Shown piece after piece: positions 1 to 7,272 of a stretch of DNA of 55,303 nt. Position 1 is the stretch's first letter, and each line of letters opens with the position of its first letter. The DNA is from Flavobacterium quisquiliarum. Lineage in GTDB: Bacteria; Bacteroidota; Bacteroidia; Flavobacteriales; Flavobacteriaceae. The translations under genes and the position numbers were made by a program. A model generated the notes under the pieces. The model saw only the letters and a program-made list of their open reading frames with translations. It searched no databases and was not told the DNA's origin. The stretch lies in contig NZ_WWEM01000042.1 in NCBI RefSeq assembly GCF_019308285.1, forward strand, positions 26,701 to 82,003, given 5' to 3'.

Positions 1-58
1 TCGGTAGAGCACATCACTTTTAATGATGGGGTCCTGGGTTCGAGCCCCAGTCGGGTCA
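1..58 (+). tRNA. tRNA-Lys (TTT), 5' end outside window
   Basis: This is identical base for base to the complete tRNA-Lys at 313-385 but begins at the D-arm, so about 15 nt lie left of the window. The anticodon stem CATCA/TGATG encloses a 7-nt loop with TTT as anticodon, and a T-arm (GGTTCGAGCC) and discriminator A are present. CCA is not encoded. It is part of a Lys-Leu-Lys tRNA group. The truncation is due to the window edge. Confidence 0.93.
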
Positions 59-60
59 CA

Positions 61-96
61 AAGGTCGGGTAATTTATTTTACTCGACCTTTTTTCA
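61..96 (+). terminator. Intrinsic terminator after first tRNA-Lys
   Basis: A hairpin with stem AAGGTCGGGT / ACTCGACCTT (one G-T pair) is followed by a T-rich tract. It begins two bases after the tRNA-Lys and separates it from tRNA-Leu. Confidence 0.75.
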
Positions 97-101
97 TTTT
101 A

Positions 102-184
102 GGCCACGTGGAGAAACGGTAGACTCGCCATCTTGAGGGGGTGGTGCTCGTAAGGGCGTGTGGGTTCAAATCCCACCGTGGTCA
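102..184 (+). tRNA. tRNA-Leu (GAG)
   Basis: A class II tRNA of 83 nt. The acceptor stem GGCCACG/CGTGGTC closes perfectly apart from one G-T pair. The anticodon stem CCATC/GGTGG encloses TTGAGGG, giving anticodon GAG (reads CUC/CUU). A long variable arm follows, as expected for tRNA-Leu, then a normal T-arm GGGTTCAAATCCC. CCA is not encoded. No terminator is obvious downstream. Confidence 0.94.
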
Positions 185-259
185 CTAAAAAAAGAAAGAG
201 TCTATTTTATTGTAAAATAAGTCATTAGAAATTATTCTAAAAATCATTTCAAAAAACAC

Positions 260-289
260 TTGAAAAACTAAATAAAGTGCTTATCTTTG
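260..289 (+). promoter_or_regulatory. Bacteroidota promoter for second tRNA-Lys
   Basis: TTG at 260-262 and TATCTTTG at 282-289 are spaced by 19 nt, which fits the -33/-7 consensus of Bacteroidota sigma factor (TTG, then TANNTTTG). The expected start of transcription is about 297, some 16 nt before the tRNA. Confidence 0.8.
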
Positions 290-312
290 CACCCTCATTG
301 AAGAAAACAAAA

Positions 313-385
313 GACTCGATAGCTCAGTCGGTAGAGCACATCACTTTTAATGATGGGGTCCTGGGTTCGAGCCCCAGTCGGGTCA
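313..385 (+). tRNA. tRNA-Lys (TTT)
   Basis: A complete 73-nt cloverleaf. The acceptor GACTCGA/TCGGGTC carries one T-G pair, the D-arm has GCTC...GAGC, the anticodon is TTT and the T-arm is CTGGGTTCGAGCCCCAG. It is an exact duplicate of the tRNA at the window start, has its own promoter (260-289) and is followed within 6 nt by a terminator. Confidence 0.96.
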
Positions 386-390
386 CAAAA

Positions 391-418
391 AAGCAACTTT
401 TAAAAGTTGCTTTTTTTA
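391..418 (+). terminator. Intrinsic terminator after second tRNA-Lys
   Basis: A perfect hairpin AAGCAACTTT / AAAGTTGCTT with a short loop is followed by a run of T (411-417). Confidence 0.85.
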
Positions 419-440
419 TACCTTGTATTTTGTAAGTTTG
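407..440 (+). promoter_or_regulatory. Possible promoter for the membrane protein at 532
   Basis: TAAGTTTG at 433-440 fits TANNTTTG, with TTG at 407-409 (23 nt spacing) lying inside the preceding terminator stem. The leader to the ATG at 532 would be about 85 nt. This is only a pattern match. Confidence 0.35.
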
Positions 441-531
441 TAATCAAAAAACTAAAGCTTAAAACTAGAACTGCAGAAATCACAAACAAACCATCTGTAA
501 TTCAAGACAATAACCAATTTATTGATTCCCA

Positions 532-927
532 ATGAAGACATATAAAGATAATTACCTTCTGATTAGTTTTATTGTTGGTTTTTTAGTGTGGTTTACAGCC
601 ACTATATTATTCAGAATTGCAGGTCACTATTTTTTTATAGTTGACAATCCCTTAATAATGCTTGTATTGTATATCATTCTCATCCCAGCATTAGGCTTCA
701 TCTCAACCTCAGTCTTTAACAAATTTAACCTAAACAATCCTGAAAGTATAAAAGCGGCAGTCGCCATGGTTTTACCAGGAATGTTGCTGGACACATTATG
801 CATACAGTTTTTTGAAAAGTTATTTCTCAATATGCCTGAAAGCTACAGCAAAACTTTCGCTTCATGGCTAATGTTTGCATATTCTGTTGTTTTACTTTTT
901 GGGCTTTTTAGAAAAAATAAAAAATAG
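532..927 (+). CDS. Small integral membrane protein, DUF5367-like
   Basis: A 131-residue, strongly hydrophobic protein with four probable membrane segments (about residues 8-28, 38-58, 73-93 and 108-126) and a basic C-terminus (RKNKK) that probably faces the cytoplasm. Length, four-helix layout and overall composition resemble the DUF5367 family found in Bacteroidota, whose function is unknown. It stands alone between the tRNAs and a convergent gene, with no terminator that I can see. The family name is from memory of its look, not from a search. Confidence 0.7.
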   Translation: MKTYKDNYLLISFIVGFLVWFTATILFRIAGHYFFIVDNPLIMLVLYIILIPALGFISTSVFNKFNLNNPESIKAAVAMVLPGMLLDTLCIQFFEKLFLNMPESYSKTFASWLMFAYSVVLLFGLFRKNKK

Positions 928-1029
928 ATCAAAATAAAACTTCTTTTTTACCACTGCCCAAAAGACGCTATAATTCATTTTCTTTTAAAATCTTTACTTT
1001 AAAAACAGAAACGGCATAGTGACTAAAAA

Positions 1030-1719
1030 TCAGATTTTTAACAATTTATTTTCATACAACAATTCTAACTGCGTTTCTCTCATATCAATTCCCACAATAA
1101 AACCAAGCTTGTTCTTGTATGCAACATCCAGTAATTCAAGAAAAGTGTCTGCCCGTTCATTATCTTCAAAATGCAAATTTTCTTTGTCGTAAAAAAGAAG
1201 TTCTACGTCTTCATATGTAATCCAATTTGCAATTCCCATTCTGTCTTGAGACAAAAAATCATTCCAATTATCAAGCTCTCCAATGATGTCACAAGAAAGA
1301 GTTTTCATAGGAATATTAAAATTTCGGAATACTCCACCCTTACCCAGCCCTAAATGCGGATTATAGTCGGCACAAGTCTTAAAAATATAATATTCCAGGA
1401 ATTTGCAAAACTCATAATGACCATCGAGCTTTCCTATAAAACTAATCTGAGCATCATAATTATTAATCTTGTGAAATTCATGATGAATTTTAAAGGACTC
1501 ATCAAGAGAATTTGAAATGAAAACAATTTTTCTAATATTCTCTTCAATAAGACTATTGATTTCCCCCTCAGAGAAACGAGAAATACCTCCAACAAGATAA
1601 TATTTCAAAAATTCCCGACAAGCTTCGGTCAAATCTCCAATTTCTCCTTTTAATTCTGGAACCACTTTACTATAAAATTTCTTATCGTCAAATAAATGCA
1701 GACTGCACCAATATCCCAT
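1030..1719 (-). CDS. Hypothetical protein, unrecognised soluble family
   Basis: A protein of about 229 residues that I do not recognise. I start it at the internal Met-Gly-Tyr-Trp (1719) rather than the farthest upstream ATG (1767). The 16 extra residues are poor in structure (YYLYIRNKIIK), and a promoter-like TACATTCG ends 16 nt before the chosen ATG. It is soluble, with no signal peptide, and rich in aromatic and acidic residues with mixed alpha/beta character. It converges on the membrane protein at 532-927. Similar orphan proteins in this phylum are sometimes immunity proteins, but nothing here proves that and no toxin gene is next to it. Confidence 0.65.
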   Translation of the reverse strand: MGYWCSLHLFDDKKFYSKVVPELKGEIGDLTEACREFLKYYLVGGISRFSEGEINSLIEENIRKIVFISNSLDESFKIHHEFHKINNYDAQISFIGKLDGHYEFCKFLEYYIFKTCADYNPHLGLGKGGVFRNFNIPMKTLSCDIIGELDNWNDFLSQDRMGIANWITYEDVELLFYDKENLHFEDNERADTFLELLDVAYKNKLGFIVGIDMRETQLELLYENKLLKI

Positions 1720-1844
1720 TTTAATAATTTTATTACGAATGTATAAATAATATACTCCGCCTAACACATTCTCTTTCCATCAAATGTTTAATTTTTCTAA
1801 TGATAATTTAAAAAAGAAATTATCTGACAAAATAAAAACTTTCC

Positions 1845-1852
1845 TAAATTCG
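1845..1852 (+). promoter_or_regulatory. Weak -7 element before TPR gene
   Basis: TAAATTCG differs from TANNTTTG by one base and lies 38 nt before the ATG at 1891. No clear TTG element lies at the expected distance upstream. Confidence 0.3.
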
Positions 1853-1890
1853 TTTAGAAAATAATGAATCACTAATCCCAAATTAGTCTT

Positions 1891-2394
1891 ATGAAAAACC
1901 TACTATTATTATCATCTCTTCTGATGATGACGTGCTCTGTATGGGCACAATCTGCCACTGGCTATTTTGACAAAGCCATGAAAAAAGCTGAGGCTGGAAA
2001 CAACAAAGGCGCTATCGTCGATTACACTAAAGCTATCAGCATGAATTCTAAATTTGTCGAAGCATACCAAAATCGCGGTGTTGCAAAATACAAACTAAAC
2101 GATTTAAAAGGTGCTGAAGCCGATTTTAGCAAAACCATCGAATTGGACAACATGAATGCCGATGCTTTTACTGGCAGAGCCAATGTGTATTACAAACTAA
2201 AAAATTACAAAAACGCCATCGATGATTGTACATCTTCTTTGGGTTTAAATCCGAAAGATTATATCGCTTACAATTTAAGAGGTTTGGCGTATAATGAAAA
2301 TGGCGATAAAAGAAATGCCTGCAAAGATTTTACTAAAGCAATTGAATTAGGAAGTCAGAGCGCCATAAAAAACAAAGCGAATTACTGTAAATAA
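1891..2394 (+). CDS. Exported tetratricopeptide repeat protein
   Basis: A 167-residue protein. An N-terminal signal peptide (hydrophobic core LLLLSSLLMM, cleavage after VWAQ) leads into three to four TPR units covering roughly residues 21-165. The repeats show the usual pattern: A..Y.KAI.....F..AY.NRG.A...L. It is probably periplasmic or surface-exposed and acts as a protein-protein scaffold. The partner cannot be told from context. It is a single-gene unit with its own terminator just downstream. Stand-alone small TPR proteins like this are common in Flavobacterium and are rarely characterised. Confidence 0.85.
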   Translation: MKNLLLLSSLLMMTCSVWAQSATGYFDKAMKKAEAGNNKGAIVDYTKAISMNSKFVEAYQNRGVAKYKLNDLKGAEADFSKTIELDNMNADAFTGRANVYYKLKNYKNAIDDCTSSLGLNPKDYIAYNLRGLAYNENGDKRNACKDFTKAIELGSQSAIKNKANYCK

Positions 2395-2403
2395 TCAACT
2401 TTA

Positions 2404-2446
2404 AAAACAGCCTTCAGATAAAATCGTGAAGGCTGTTTTCATTTTA
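2404..2446 (+). terminator. Terminator after TPR gene
   Basis: A perfect 12-bp stem, AAAACAGCCTTC / GAAGGCTGTTTT, with a 12-nt loop, then a T-rich tract. The flanking A and T runs could make it work in both directions. Confidence 0.85.
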
Positions 2447-2554
2447 TTGCCAAAGTAATAATTTTCTTAAGAAAAAAATACCTGATTTTAGGTAAAAAAT
2501 ATATTTTAAATACATAAACCTCTAATTCTCTATCTTTTTAATGTGGTTTTAAGG

Positions 2555-2582
2555 TTGTTTATTAGATTTTGTTTTACATTTG
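2555..2582 (+). promoter_or_regulatory. Promoter of the CarH-like regulator
   Basis: TTG at 2555-2557 and TACATTTG at 2575-2582 are spaced by 17 nt. Transcription would start about 10 nt before the ATG at 2601. Two TTGTTT(A/T) motifs (from 2555 and 2569) overlap the promoter and resemble the half-sites before crtI, so autoregulation is possible. Confidence 0.65.
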
Positions 2583-2600
2583 TCGACCTAATCGCGAAAA

Positions 2601-3500
2601 ATGATAAACAATATAAAAACTGTTTTCAGCATAAAAGATCTTGAGAACTTATCTGGAATTAAAGCGCACACCATACGCATCTGGGAAAAGAGATACAATA
2701 TCCTTGAACCAATGCGAACGGATACCAACATAAGATTTTATAATCTGTATAACCTACAGAAACTTTTAAACATCACGTTATTACACGAATATGGTTATAA
2801 GATTTCTAAAATAGCAACATATCCGGAAGAAAAGATACCCCAATTGGTACGCGAAATCATTTCTAAGAAAAATTCACAAAACTACGCCATCACTTCATTC
2901 AAAATGGCGATGATGAATTTCGATCAGGAATTATTCTTTAACACATTTGACTGGCTTATTTCTGAAAAGACTTTCAAAGAAGTTTTTAAAGAACATTTTT
3001 TACCGCTTTTAAAAGAGCTTGGGTTGTTGTGGCAATCTGAAACCATCACACCTGCAAATGAACATTTTATGAGTCATTTGATCAAGCAGAAAATATTGAT
3101 TTACACCGAAAGTCTTCAAATCAGAAAACCAACCAAAACCGATAGAATTTTTGTTTTATCGCTTCCGCTAAATGAAATTCACCAAATCGGATTATTGTAT
3201 CTGCAATACGAAATTCTTGACAGAGGTTACAAAACCATTTATTTAGGCGAAAGTATGCCGATTGAAAACCTTCAGGATTTAACGAGACATTTTGAGAATA
3301 TTACGTTTATTTCTTTCATGACCGTTCAGCCGGATCGAAGCGTAATCAATCAGTACGTAAAATCGATGGGACAGAAATTGTTGCAGAAAAACAACGAAAT
3401 CTGGCTTATGGGTAAAATGGTAGAACATATTGATCAAAATGGCTTATCAGAAAGAATCCGCATTTTTGATTCGATGGAAGAAACTATTAACATGATCTAG
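2601..3500 (+). CDS. MerR-family regulator with B12-binding domain (CarH/LitR-like photoreceptor)
   Basis: A 299-residue protein with an N-terminal MerR helix-turn-helix (about 8-75, with the typical HTIRIWEKRY). A four-helix cobalamin-capping domain follows (about 95-175), then a Rossmann-like B12-binding domain (about 180-299). The signatures of adenosylcobalamin photoreceptors are present: W144 with nine residues then E154-H155 (Wx9EH), and E192-x-H194-x-x-G197, where H194 would be the lower cobalt ligand. In CarH/LitR proteins B12-bound tetramers repress carotenoid genes in the dark and light breaks them apart. It lies 39 nt upstream of crtI in the same direction, which supports that role. 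Residue 145, next to the tryptophan, is Gln, where Thermus CarH is recalled to have the His that binds cobalt after light. Confidence 0.9.
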   Translation: MINNIKTVFSIKDLENLSGIKAHTIRIWEKRYNILEPMRTDTNIRFYNLYNLQKLLNITLLHEYGYKISKIATYPEEKIPQLVREIISKKNSQNYAITSFKMAMMNFDQELFFNTFDWLISEKTFKEVFKEHFLPLLKELGLLWQSETITPANEHFMSHLIKQKILIYTESLQIRKPTKTDRIFVLSLPLNEIHQIGLLYLQYEILDRGYKTIYLGESMPIENLQDLTRHFENITFISFMTVQPDRSVINQYVKSMGQKLLQKNNEIWLMGKMVEHIDQNGLSERIRIFDSMEETINMI

Positions 3501-3506
3501 TTTTAT

Positions 3507-3540
3507 TTTGTTTAAAGTTTTTCTATATTTGTTAAACAAA
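3507..3540 (+). promoter_or_regulatory. Inverted repeat over the crtI -7 element (candidate operator)
   Basis: A perfect 9-bp inverted repeat, TTTGTTTAA (3507-3515) and TTAAACAAA (3532-3540), is separated by 16 nt and reaches the A of the crtI start codon. Between the arms lies a consensus -7 box TATATTTG (3524-3531). The right arm is part of a smaller near-palindrome, TTTGTT-A-AACAAA. A repressor bound here would block the promoter, and the CarH-like protein encoded just upstream is the obvious candidate. The operator role is inference. Confidence 0.55.
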
Positions 3541-5006
3541 TGAGAAAAACAATCAAAATAATAGGATCTGGCTTTTCCTCCCTAGCCGCCGCTTGTTATC
3601 TTGCCCATCAAGGAAACAGCGTCACTATTTATGAAAAAAATCCAACGATTGGAGGACGTGCCCGTCAATTCAAAAAAGACGGTTTCACTTTTGATATGGG
3701 ACCAAGCTGGTATTGGATGCCTGATGTTTTTGAACGTTTCTTTCGGGATTTTGACAAGAAACCTTCCGATTATTACGAACTAGTAAAACTCAATCCAGCT
3801 TATCGTGTTTATTTCGGCGTAAATGATTTTATCAGCATTTATGATAATCTGGCAGCAATTAAAAACACATTTGAGAAAATTGAAAAAGGAAGCGGTCAAA
3901 AACTAGAAACCTTTATCAATCAATCCAAAAGCAATTATGATATTGCCATAAAAGATTTGGTTTACCGTCCGGGAGTTTCTCCATTGGAATTGGTTACAAA
4001 AGAAACCGCTCTAAAACTCAATCAGTTTTTAGGAAATGTCAGTACTGATATTCGCAAGAAATTCAAAAACAAAAAACTGATTCAAATTCTAGAATTTCCG
4101 GTTTTATTTCTCGGAGCAAAACCAACCAAAACACCTTCGTTTTACAATTTTATGAATTATGCCGATTTCGGTCTCGGAACCTGGCATCCAAAAACGGGAA
4201 TGTTTGATGTTATTCGCGGCATCGAAAAATTAGCTTTAGAACTAGGCGTAATCATTAAAACCAATTCTCCAATTGAAAAAATAATCGTTGAAGATAAAAC
4301 CGCAACCGCAATTGTAATTAATGAAGAAATACTAAAAGCCGATATTATTTTAAGCGGCGCCGATTATCAGCATACGGAAACTTTATTAGAAAAAGAACAT
4401 CGTGCTTATTCCGATGAATATTGGGAAAGCAGAATCTTTGCGCCTTCTTCGCTCCTATTTTTTATTGGCTTCAATAAAAAAATCGAAAACATTTCGCATC
4501 ACGCTTTGTTTTTTGATACCGATTTTAATCAGCACGCCATTGATATTTATGACTATCCAAAATGGCCTGCTGAACCATTGTTCTATGCCAATTTTCCATC
4601 CAAAACAGATTTGACTTGCGCGCCAGAAGGAATGGAAACTGGTTTTTTCTTAATTCCGCTTGCACCTGGAATTGAAGATAATGAAGCACTAAGAGAAGAA
4701 TATTTCGAAAAGATAATCACTCGTTTTGAACAACTTACGCAACAAGAAATTAGAAATAACATTATCTTTAAGGAATCGTTCTGTAAAAATGATTTTGTAG
4801 CCGACTATAACGCTTATAAAGGAAATGCTTACGGAATGGCTAATACTTTATTACAAACAGCTTTTCTGCGACCGAAACTAAAAAGCAAAAAAGTTCGTAA
4901 CTTATATTTTACAGGACAATTAACTGTTCCCGGCCCAGGTGTTCCGCCTGCGTTAATTTCTGGAAAACTAGCCGCTGAATTAATTCAAAAATCTTTAAGA
5001 TCGTAA
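3540..5006 (+). CDS. crtI: Phytoene desaturase CrtI
   Basis: A 488-residue FAD-dependent desaturase that converts phytoene to lycopene by stepwise dehydrogenation at the membrane. The N-terminal dinucleotide-binding fold (GSGFSSLAAACYLA from residue 9, then IYEK and GGRARQF) is typical. So is the C-terminal CrtI signature with FTGQLTVPGPGVPPALISGK close to the end. Length is normal for the family. The start is set by the promoter and operator-like repeat that end at this ATG. It is followed after 4 nt by crtB, so the two are almost certainly co-transcribed and probably translationally coupled. Confidence 0.96.
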   Translation: MRKTIKIIGSGFSSLAAACYLAHQGNSVTIYEKNPTIGGRARQFKKDGFTFDMGPSWYWMPDVFERFFRDFDKKPSDYYELVKLNPAYRVYFGVNDFISIYDNLAAIKNTFEKIEKGSGQKLETFINQSKSNYDIAIKDLVYRPGVSPLELVTKETALKLNQFLGNVSTDIRKKFKNKKLIQILEFPVLFLGAKPTKTPSFYNFMNYADFGLGTWHPKTGMFDVIRGIEKLALELGVIIKTNSPIEKIIVEDKTATAIVINEEILKADIILSGADYQHTETLLEKEHRAYSDEYWESRIFAPSSLLFFIGFNKKIENISHHALFFDTDFNQHAIDIYDYPKWPAEPLFYANFPSKTDLTCAPEGMETGFFLIPLAPGIEDNEALREEYFEKIITRFEQLTQQEIRNNIIFKESFCKNDFVADYNAYKGNAYGMANTLLQTAFLRPKLKSKKVRNLYFTGQLTVPGPGVPPALISGKLAAELIQKSLRS

Positions 5007-5010
5007 AAAA

Positions 5011-5850
5011 ATGAAATCACTATTCGACGCCGTTTCTTTCAAATGCAGTAAGCTGGTTACCAAAAGCTACAGCTCCTCTTTCTCGATTGCAGTAAAAATG
5101 CTGTCACCAAGTATTCGCGATGCTATTTATAGTATTTACGGATTTGTTCGTTTTGCTGACGAAATTGTAGATTCTTTTCACGATTATGAAAAAGAATATT
5201 TGATAGACGATTTCGAAAAAGAGTATTACAAAGCAATGGAATTAGGAATCAGCCTGAATCCTATTTTAAACTCTTTTCAGCATACTGTCAAAGAATACAA
5301 TATCACTGATGATCTCGTTCAGGCGTTTCTAAAAAGCATGAAACTCGACCTGATTAAATCAACATACAACACCCAAACAGAATATGCCGATTATATTTAC
5401 GGTTCTGCCGATGTTGTGGGCTTAATGTGTTTGAAAGTTTTTGTTTCGGGGAAAGAACACAAATACGAACAGTTAAAAGAAGAAGCCATGCGTTTGGGAT
5501 CAGCATTTCAGAAAGTCAATTTTTTGAGAGATTTAAAAGACGACAGCACGATTTTAAACCGCGCTTATTTTCCGGGAATCAACCTCAACAATTTCAATGA
5601 AGATTCGAAAGAACAAATCATCAAAGAGATTGAAGAAGATTTTCGCAATGCTTATCAGGGAATTGTAAAATTGCCAATCGAAGCCAAATTTGGTGTTTAT
5701 ACGGCTTATGTTTATTATAAAAAACTGCTCAAAAAACTAAAAAACACGCCATCACATGAAATTGGAAATTCGAGAATTCGGGTTTCTAATTATACCAAAG
5801 CGGGACTTTTAGCGCAATCTTTTGTGACTTATAAGCTGAAGCTTGTATAG
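5011..5850 (+). CDS. crtB: Phytoene synthase CrtB
   Basis: A 279-residue squalene/phytoene synthase that joins two geranylgeranyl diphosphates to make phytoene, the first committed carotenoid step. Both aspartate-rich Mg2+/diphosphate motifs are visible: DEIVD at residues 50-54 and N170-FLRD-LKDD ending at 178. It sits directly behind crtI, and a structured repeat (5862-5997) begins 12 nt after its stop. No lycopene cyclase gene follows, so cyclisation must be encoded elsewhere if beta-carotene or zeaxanthin is the product. Confidence 0.96.
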   Translation: MKSLFDAVSFKCSKLVTKSYSSSFSIAVKMLSPSIRDAIYSIYGFVRFADEIVDSFHDYEKEYLIDDFEKEYYKAMELGISLNPILNSFQHTVKEYNITDDLVQAFLKSMKLDLIKSTYNTQTEYADYIYGSADVVGLMCLKVFVSGKEHKYEQLKEEAMRLGSAFQKVNFLRDLKDDSTILNRAYFPGINLNNFNEDSKEQIIKEIEEDFRNAYQGIVKLPIEAKFGVYTAYVYYKKLLKKLKNTPSHEIGNSRIRVSNYTKAGLLAQSFVTYKLKLV

Positions 5851-5861
5851 TTTTTTTTTAA

Positions 5862-5997
5862 AAACACATAGAAACATAGTTTTCATGCCTTAGAAAAGGC
5901 GTTTCACTTTCATAAATACACATAGCTATGTGTTAGAAACTAGTTTCTTTCAATATTCTCCTTGCAAGAAAAATAAAATCTATGTTTCTATGTGTTT
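5862..5997 (+). repeat. Family A structured repeat, copy 1
   Basis: A 136-bp element bounded by perfect 18-bp terminal inverted repeats, AAACACATAGAAACATAG and its complement. Inside are three small hairpins: GCCTTAGAAAAGGC, CACATAGCTATGTG (a perfect palindrome) and GAAACTAGTTTC. Three further copies occur at 7089, 13622 and 13809. It contains no ORF. The layout suggests a MITE-like element or a folded RNA in the crtB-crtZ gap. Confidence 0.85.
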
Positions 5998-6097
5998 AAA
6001 AACTAATAAATAAAAATCTTTTAGAGTTAATCTTTTATCATCTAAGGCAAAACTCAAAAGAAATAAAATCATAATTTTAATTTACAACATTTATAAA

Positions 6098-6538
6098 ATG
6101 ATTTCTTTTTTAATCTTTATAGGCGTTTTTCTGTTTATGGAATGTGTTACCTGGCTTACGCACAAATACGTAATGCACGGTTTTATGTGGTATTTTCATG
6201 CCGATCACCATCAGCCGAAATACGAGGATACTTTTGAACGTAACGACATTTTCTTTGTCATTTTTGCCATTCCGAGTATTCTCCTGTTTTATTTTGGTGT
6301 TCAGGGCGGATTCAATTATTTGTTTTTCATTGCCTGCGGTATTACGCTTTACGGTGTCTGTTATTTTTTAATTCATGATGTCTTGATTCATCAGCGTTTT
6401 AAATGGTTTAAAAACACCAAAAACAAATACCTCATCGGACTGAGAAAAGCGCATAAAATACACCACAAACACCTTGGAAAAGAAAAAGGAGAATGTTTCG
6501 GAATGTTGTTTGTGCCGTTTAAGTATTATAAAATGTAA
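6098..6538 (+). CDS. crtZ: Beta-carotene hydroxylase CrtZ-like (fatty acid hydroxylase superfamily)
   Basis: A 146-residue membrane di-iron hydroxylase that adds hydroxyl groups to the beta-ionone rings of carotenoids, as in zeaxanthin formation. The histidine motifs are present in order: H22-x4-H27, H34-ADHH, HDVLIH and HKIHHKH near the C-terminus. Three to four hydrophobic segments fit an integral membrane enzyme. It follows crtIB after a 247-bp gap filled by a family A repeat, in the same direction. The cluster position makes CrtZ more likely than another fatty acid hydroxylase. Confidence 0.9.
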   Translation: MISFLIFIGVFLFMECVTWLTHKYVMHGFMWYFHADHHQPKYEDTFERNDIFFVIFAIPSILLFYFGVQGGFNYLFFIACGITLYGVCYFLIHDVLIHQRFKWFKNTKNKYLIGLRKAHKIHHKHLGKEKGECFGMLFVPFKYYKM

Positions 6539-6569
6539 CTGAATAAGTAACATTTACAACAACTGATTT

Positions 6570-7079
6570 ATGAAATTATACAAAATAGCAACCGTTCAAT
6601 ATGTAAATGCCAGCGTTGAAGACTGCTGGGATTTTTTCTCCAGTCCAAAAAACCTGCAAACAATCACGCTTGACAATATGAATTTCACCATTAAGGATTT
6701 TGACGACAAGCGAATGTATCACGGACAAATAATAACTTACACATTAAGACCACTTTTAGGAATCAAAATTTCCTGGGTTACCGAAATTACGGCTTGTAAA
6801 GAAAACGAATACTTTATCGACGTGCAGCGTTTTGGTCCTTATAAATTATGGCATCACAAACACTTTTTTGAACGAACTTCAGATGGCGGAACCAAAATGA
6901 CAGATATTGTTCATTATGCTCTTCCTCTTGGAATTTTGGGACGTTTAATGAATAAATTAATTGTTAGAAATAAACTGAAAACCATTTTTGATTTCAGATA
7001 CAACAAAATCGAAGAATTATTCAATTCCAAATCACAACCCAAGATTATTCAAATTAACGCAGAGCAAAAGAGTATATAA
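6570..7079 (+). CDS. SRPBCC (START-like) ligand-binding protein
   Basis: A 169-residue cytoplasmic protein of the polyketide cyclase/START-like SRPBCC superfamily. It opens with an A.V...VEDCWDFFSSPKNLQTIT pattern and has a central beta-sheet (ITYTLRPLLGIKISWVTEI, RFGPYKLWHHKHFFE) closing with a long C-terminal helix. Such proteins bind hydrophobic ligands. SRPBCC genes recur beside photolyase genes in carotenoid/light clusters, but their role there is not settled. It starts 31 nt after crtZ and is likely in the same transcript. Confidence 0.85.
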   Translation: MKLYKIATVQYVNASVEDCWDFFSSPKNLQTITLDNMNFTIKDFDDKRMYHGQIITYTLRPLLGIKISWVTEITACKENEYFIDVQRFGPYKLWHHKHFFERTSDGGTKMTDIVHYALPLGILGRLMNKLIVRNKLKTIFDFRYNKIEELFNSKSQPKIIQINAEQKSI

Positions 7080-7088
7080 ATTTATTTT

Positions 7089-7237
7089 AAACACATAGAA
7101 ACATAGTTTTCATTGCGTAGAAAAAGGTGTTTCAATTGCATAAAACATCCCGATAGCTATTGGGACTATGTGTTAGAAACTAGTTTCTTTCAATATTCTT
7201 TTACAAGAAAAAATAAAACCTATGTTTCTATGTGTTT
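7089..7237 (+). repeat. Family A structured repeat, copy 2
   Basis: A 149-bp copy with the same perfect 18-bp terminal inverted repeats. It keeps the GAAACTAGTTTC palindrome. Where copies 3 and 4 have a short CACATAG-CAAA-CTATGTG hairpin, this copy has an extra hairpin CCCGATAGCTATTGGG, which accounts for its greater length. It lies between the SRPBCC gene and phr, so a separate promoter for phr, if any, must be in or just after it. Confidence 0.85.
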
Positions 7238-7272
7238 AAAAAACAACCATTCGCTGAGCGAAAACATACACA

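Noticed and set aside
1..58. tRNA-Lys pseudogene
   Set aside because: The missing 15 nt are simply left of the window; the remainder is identical to the complete copy.
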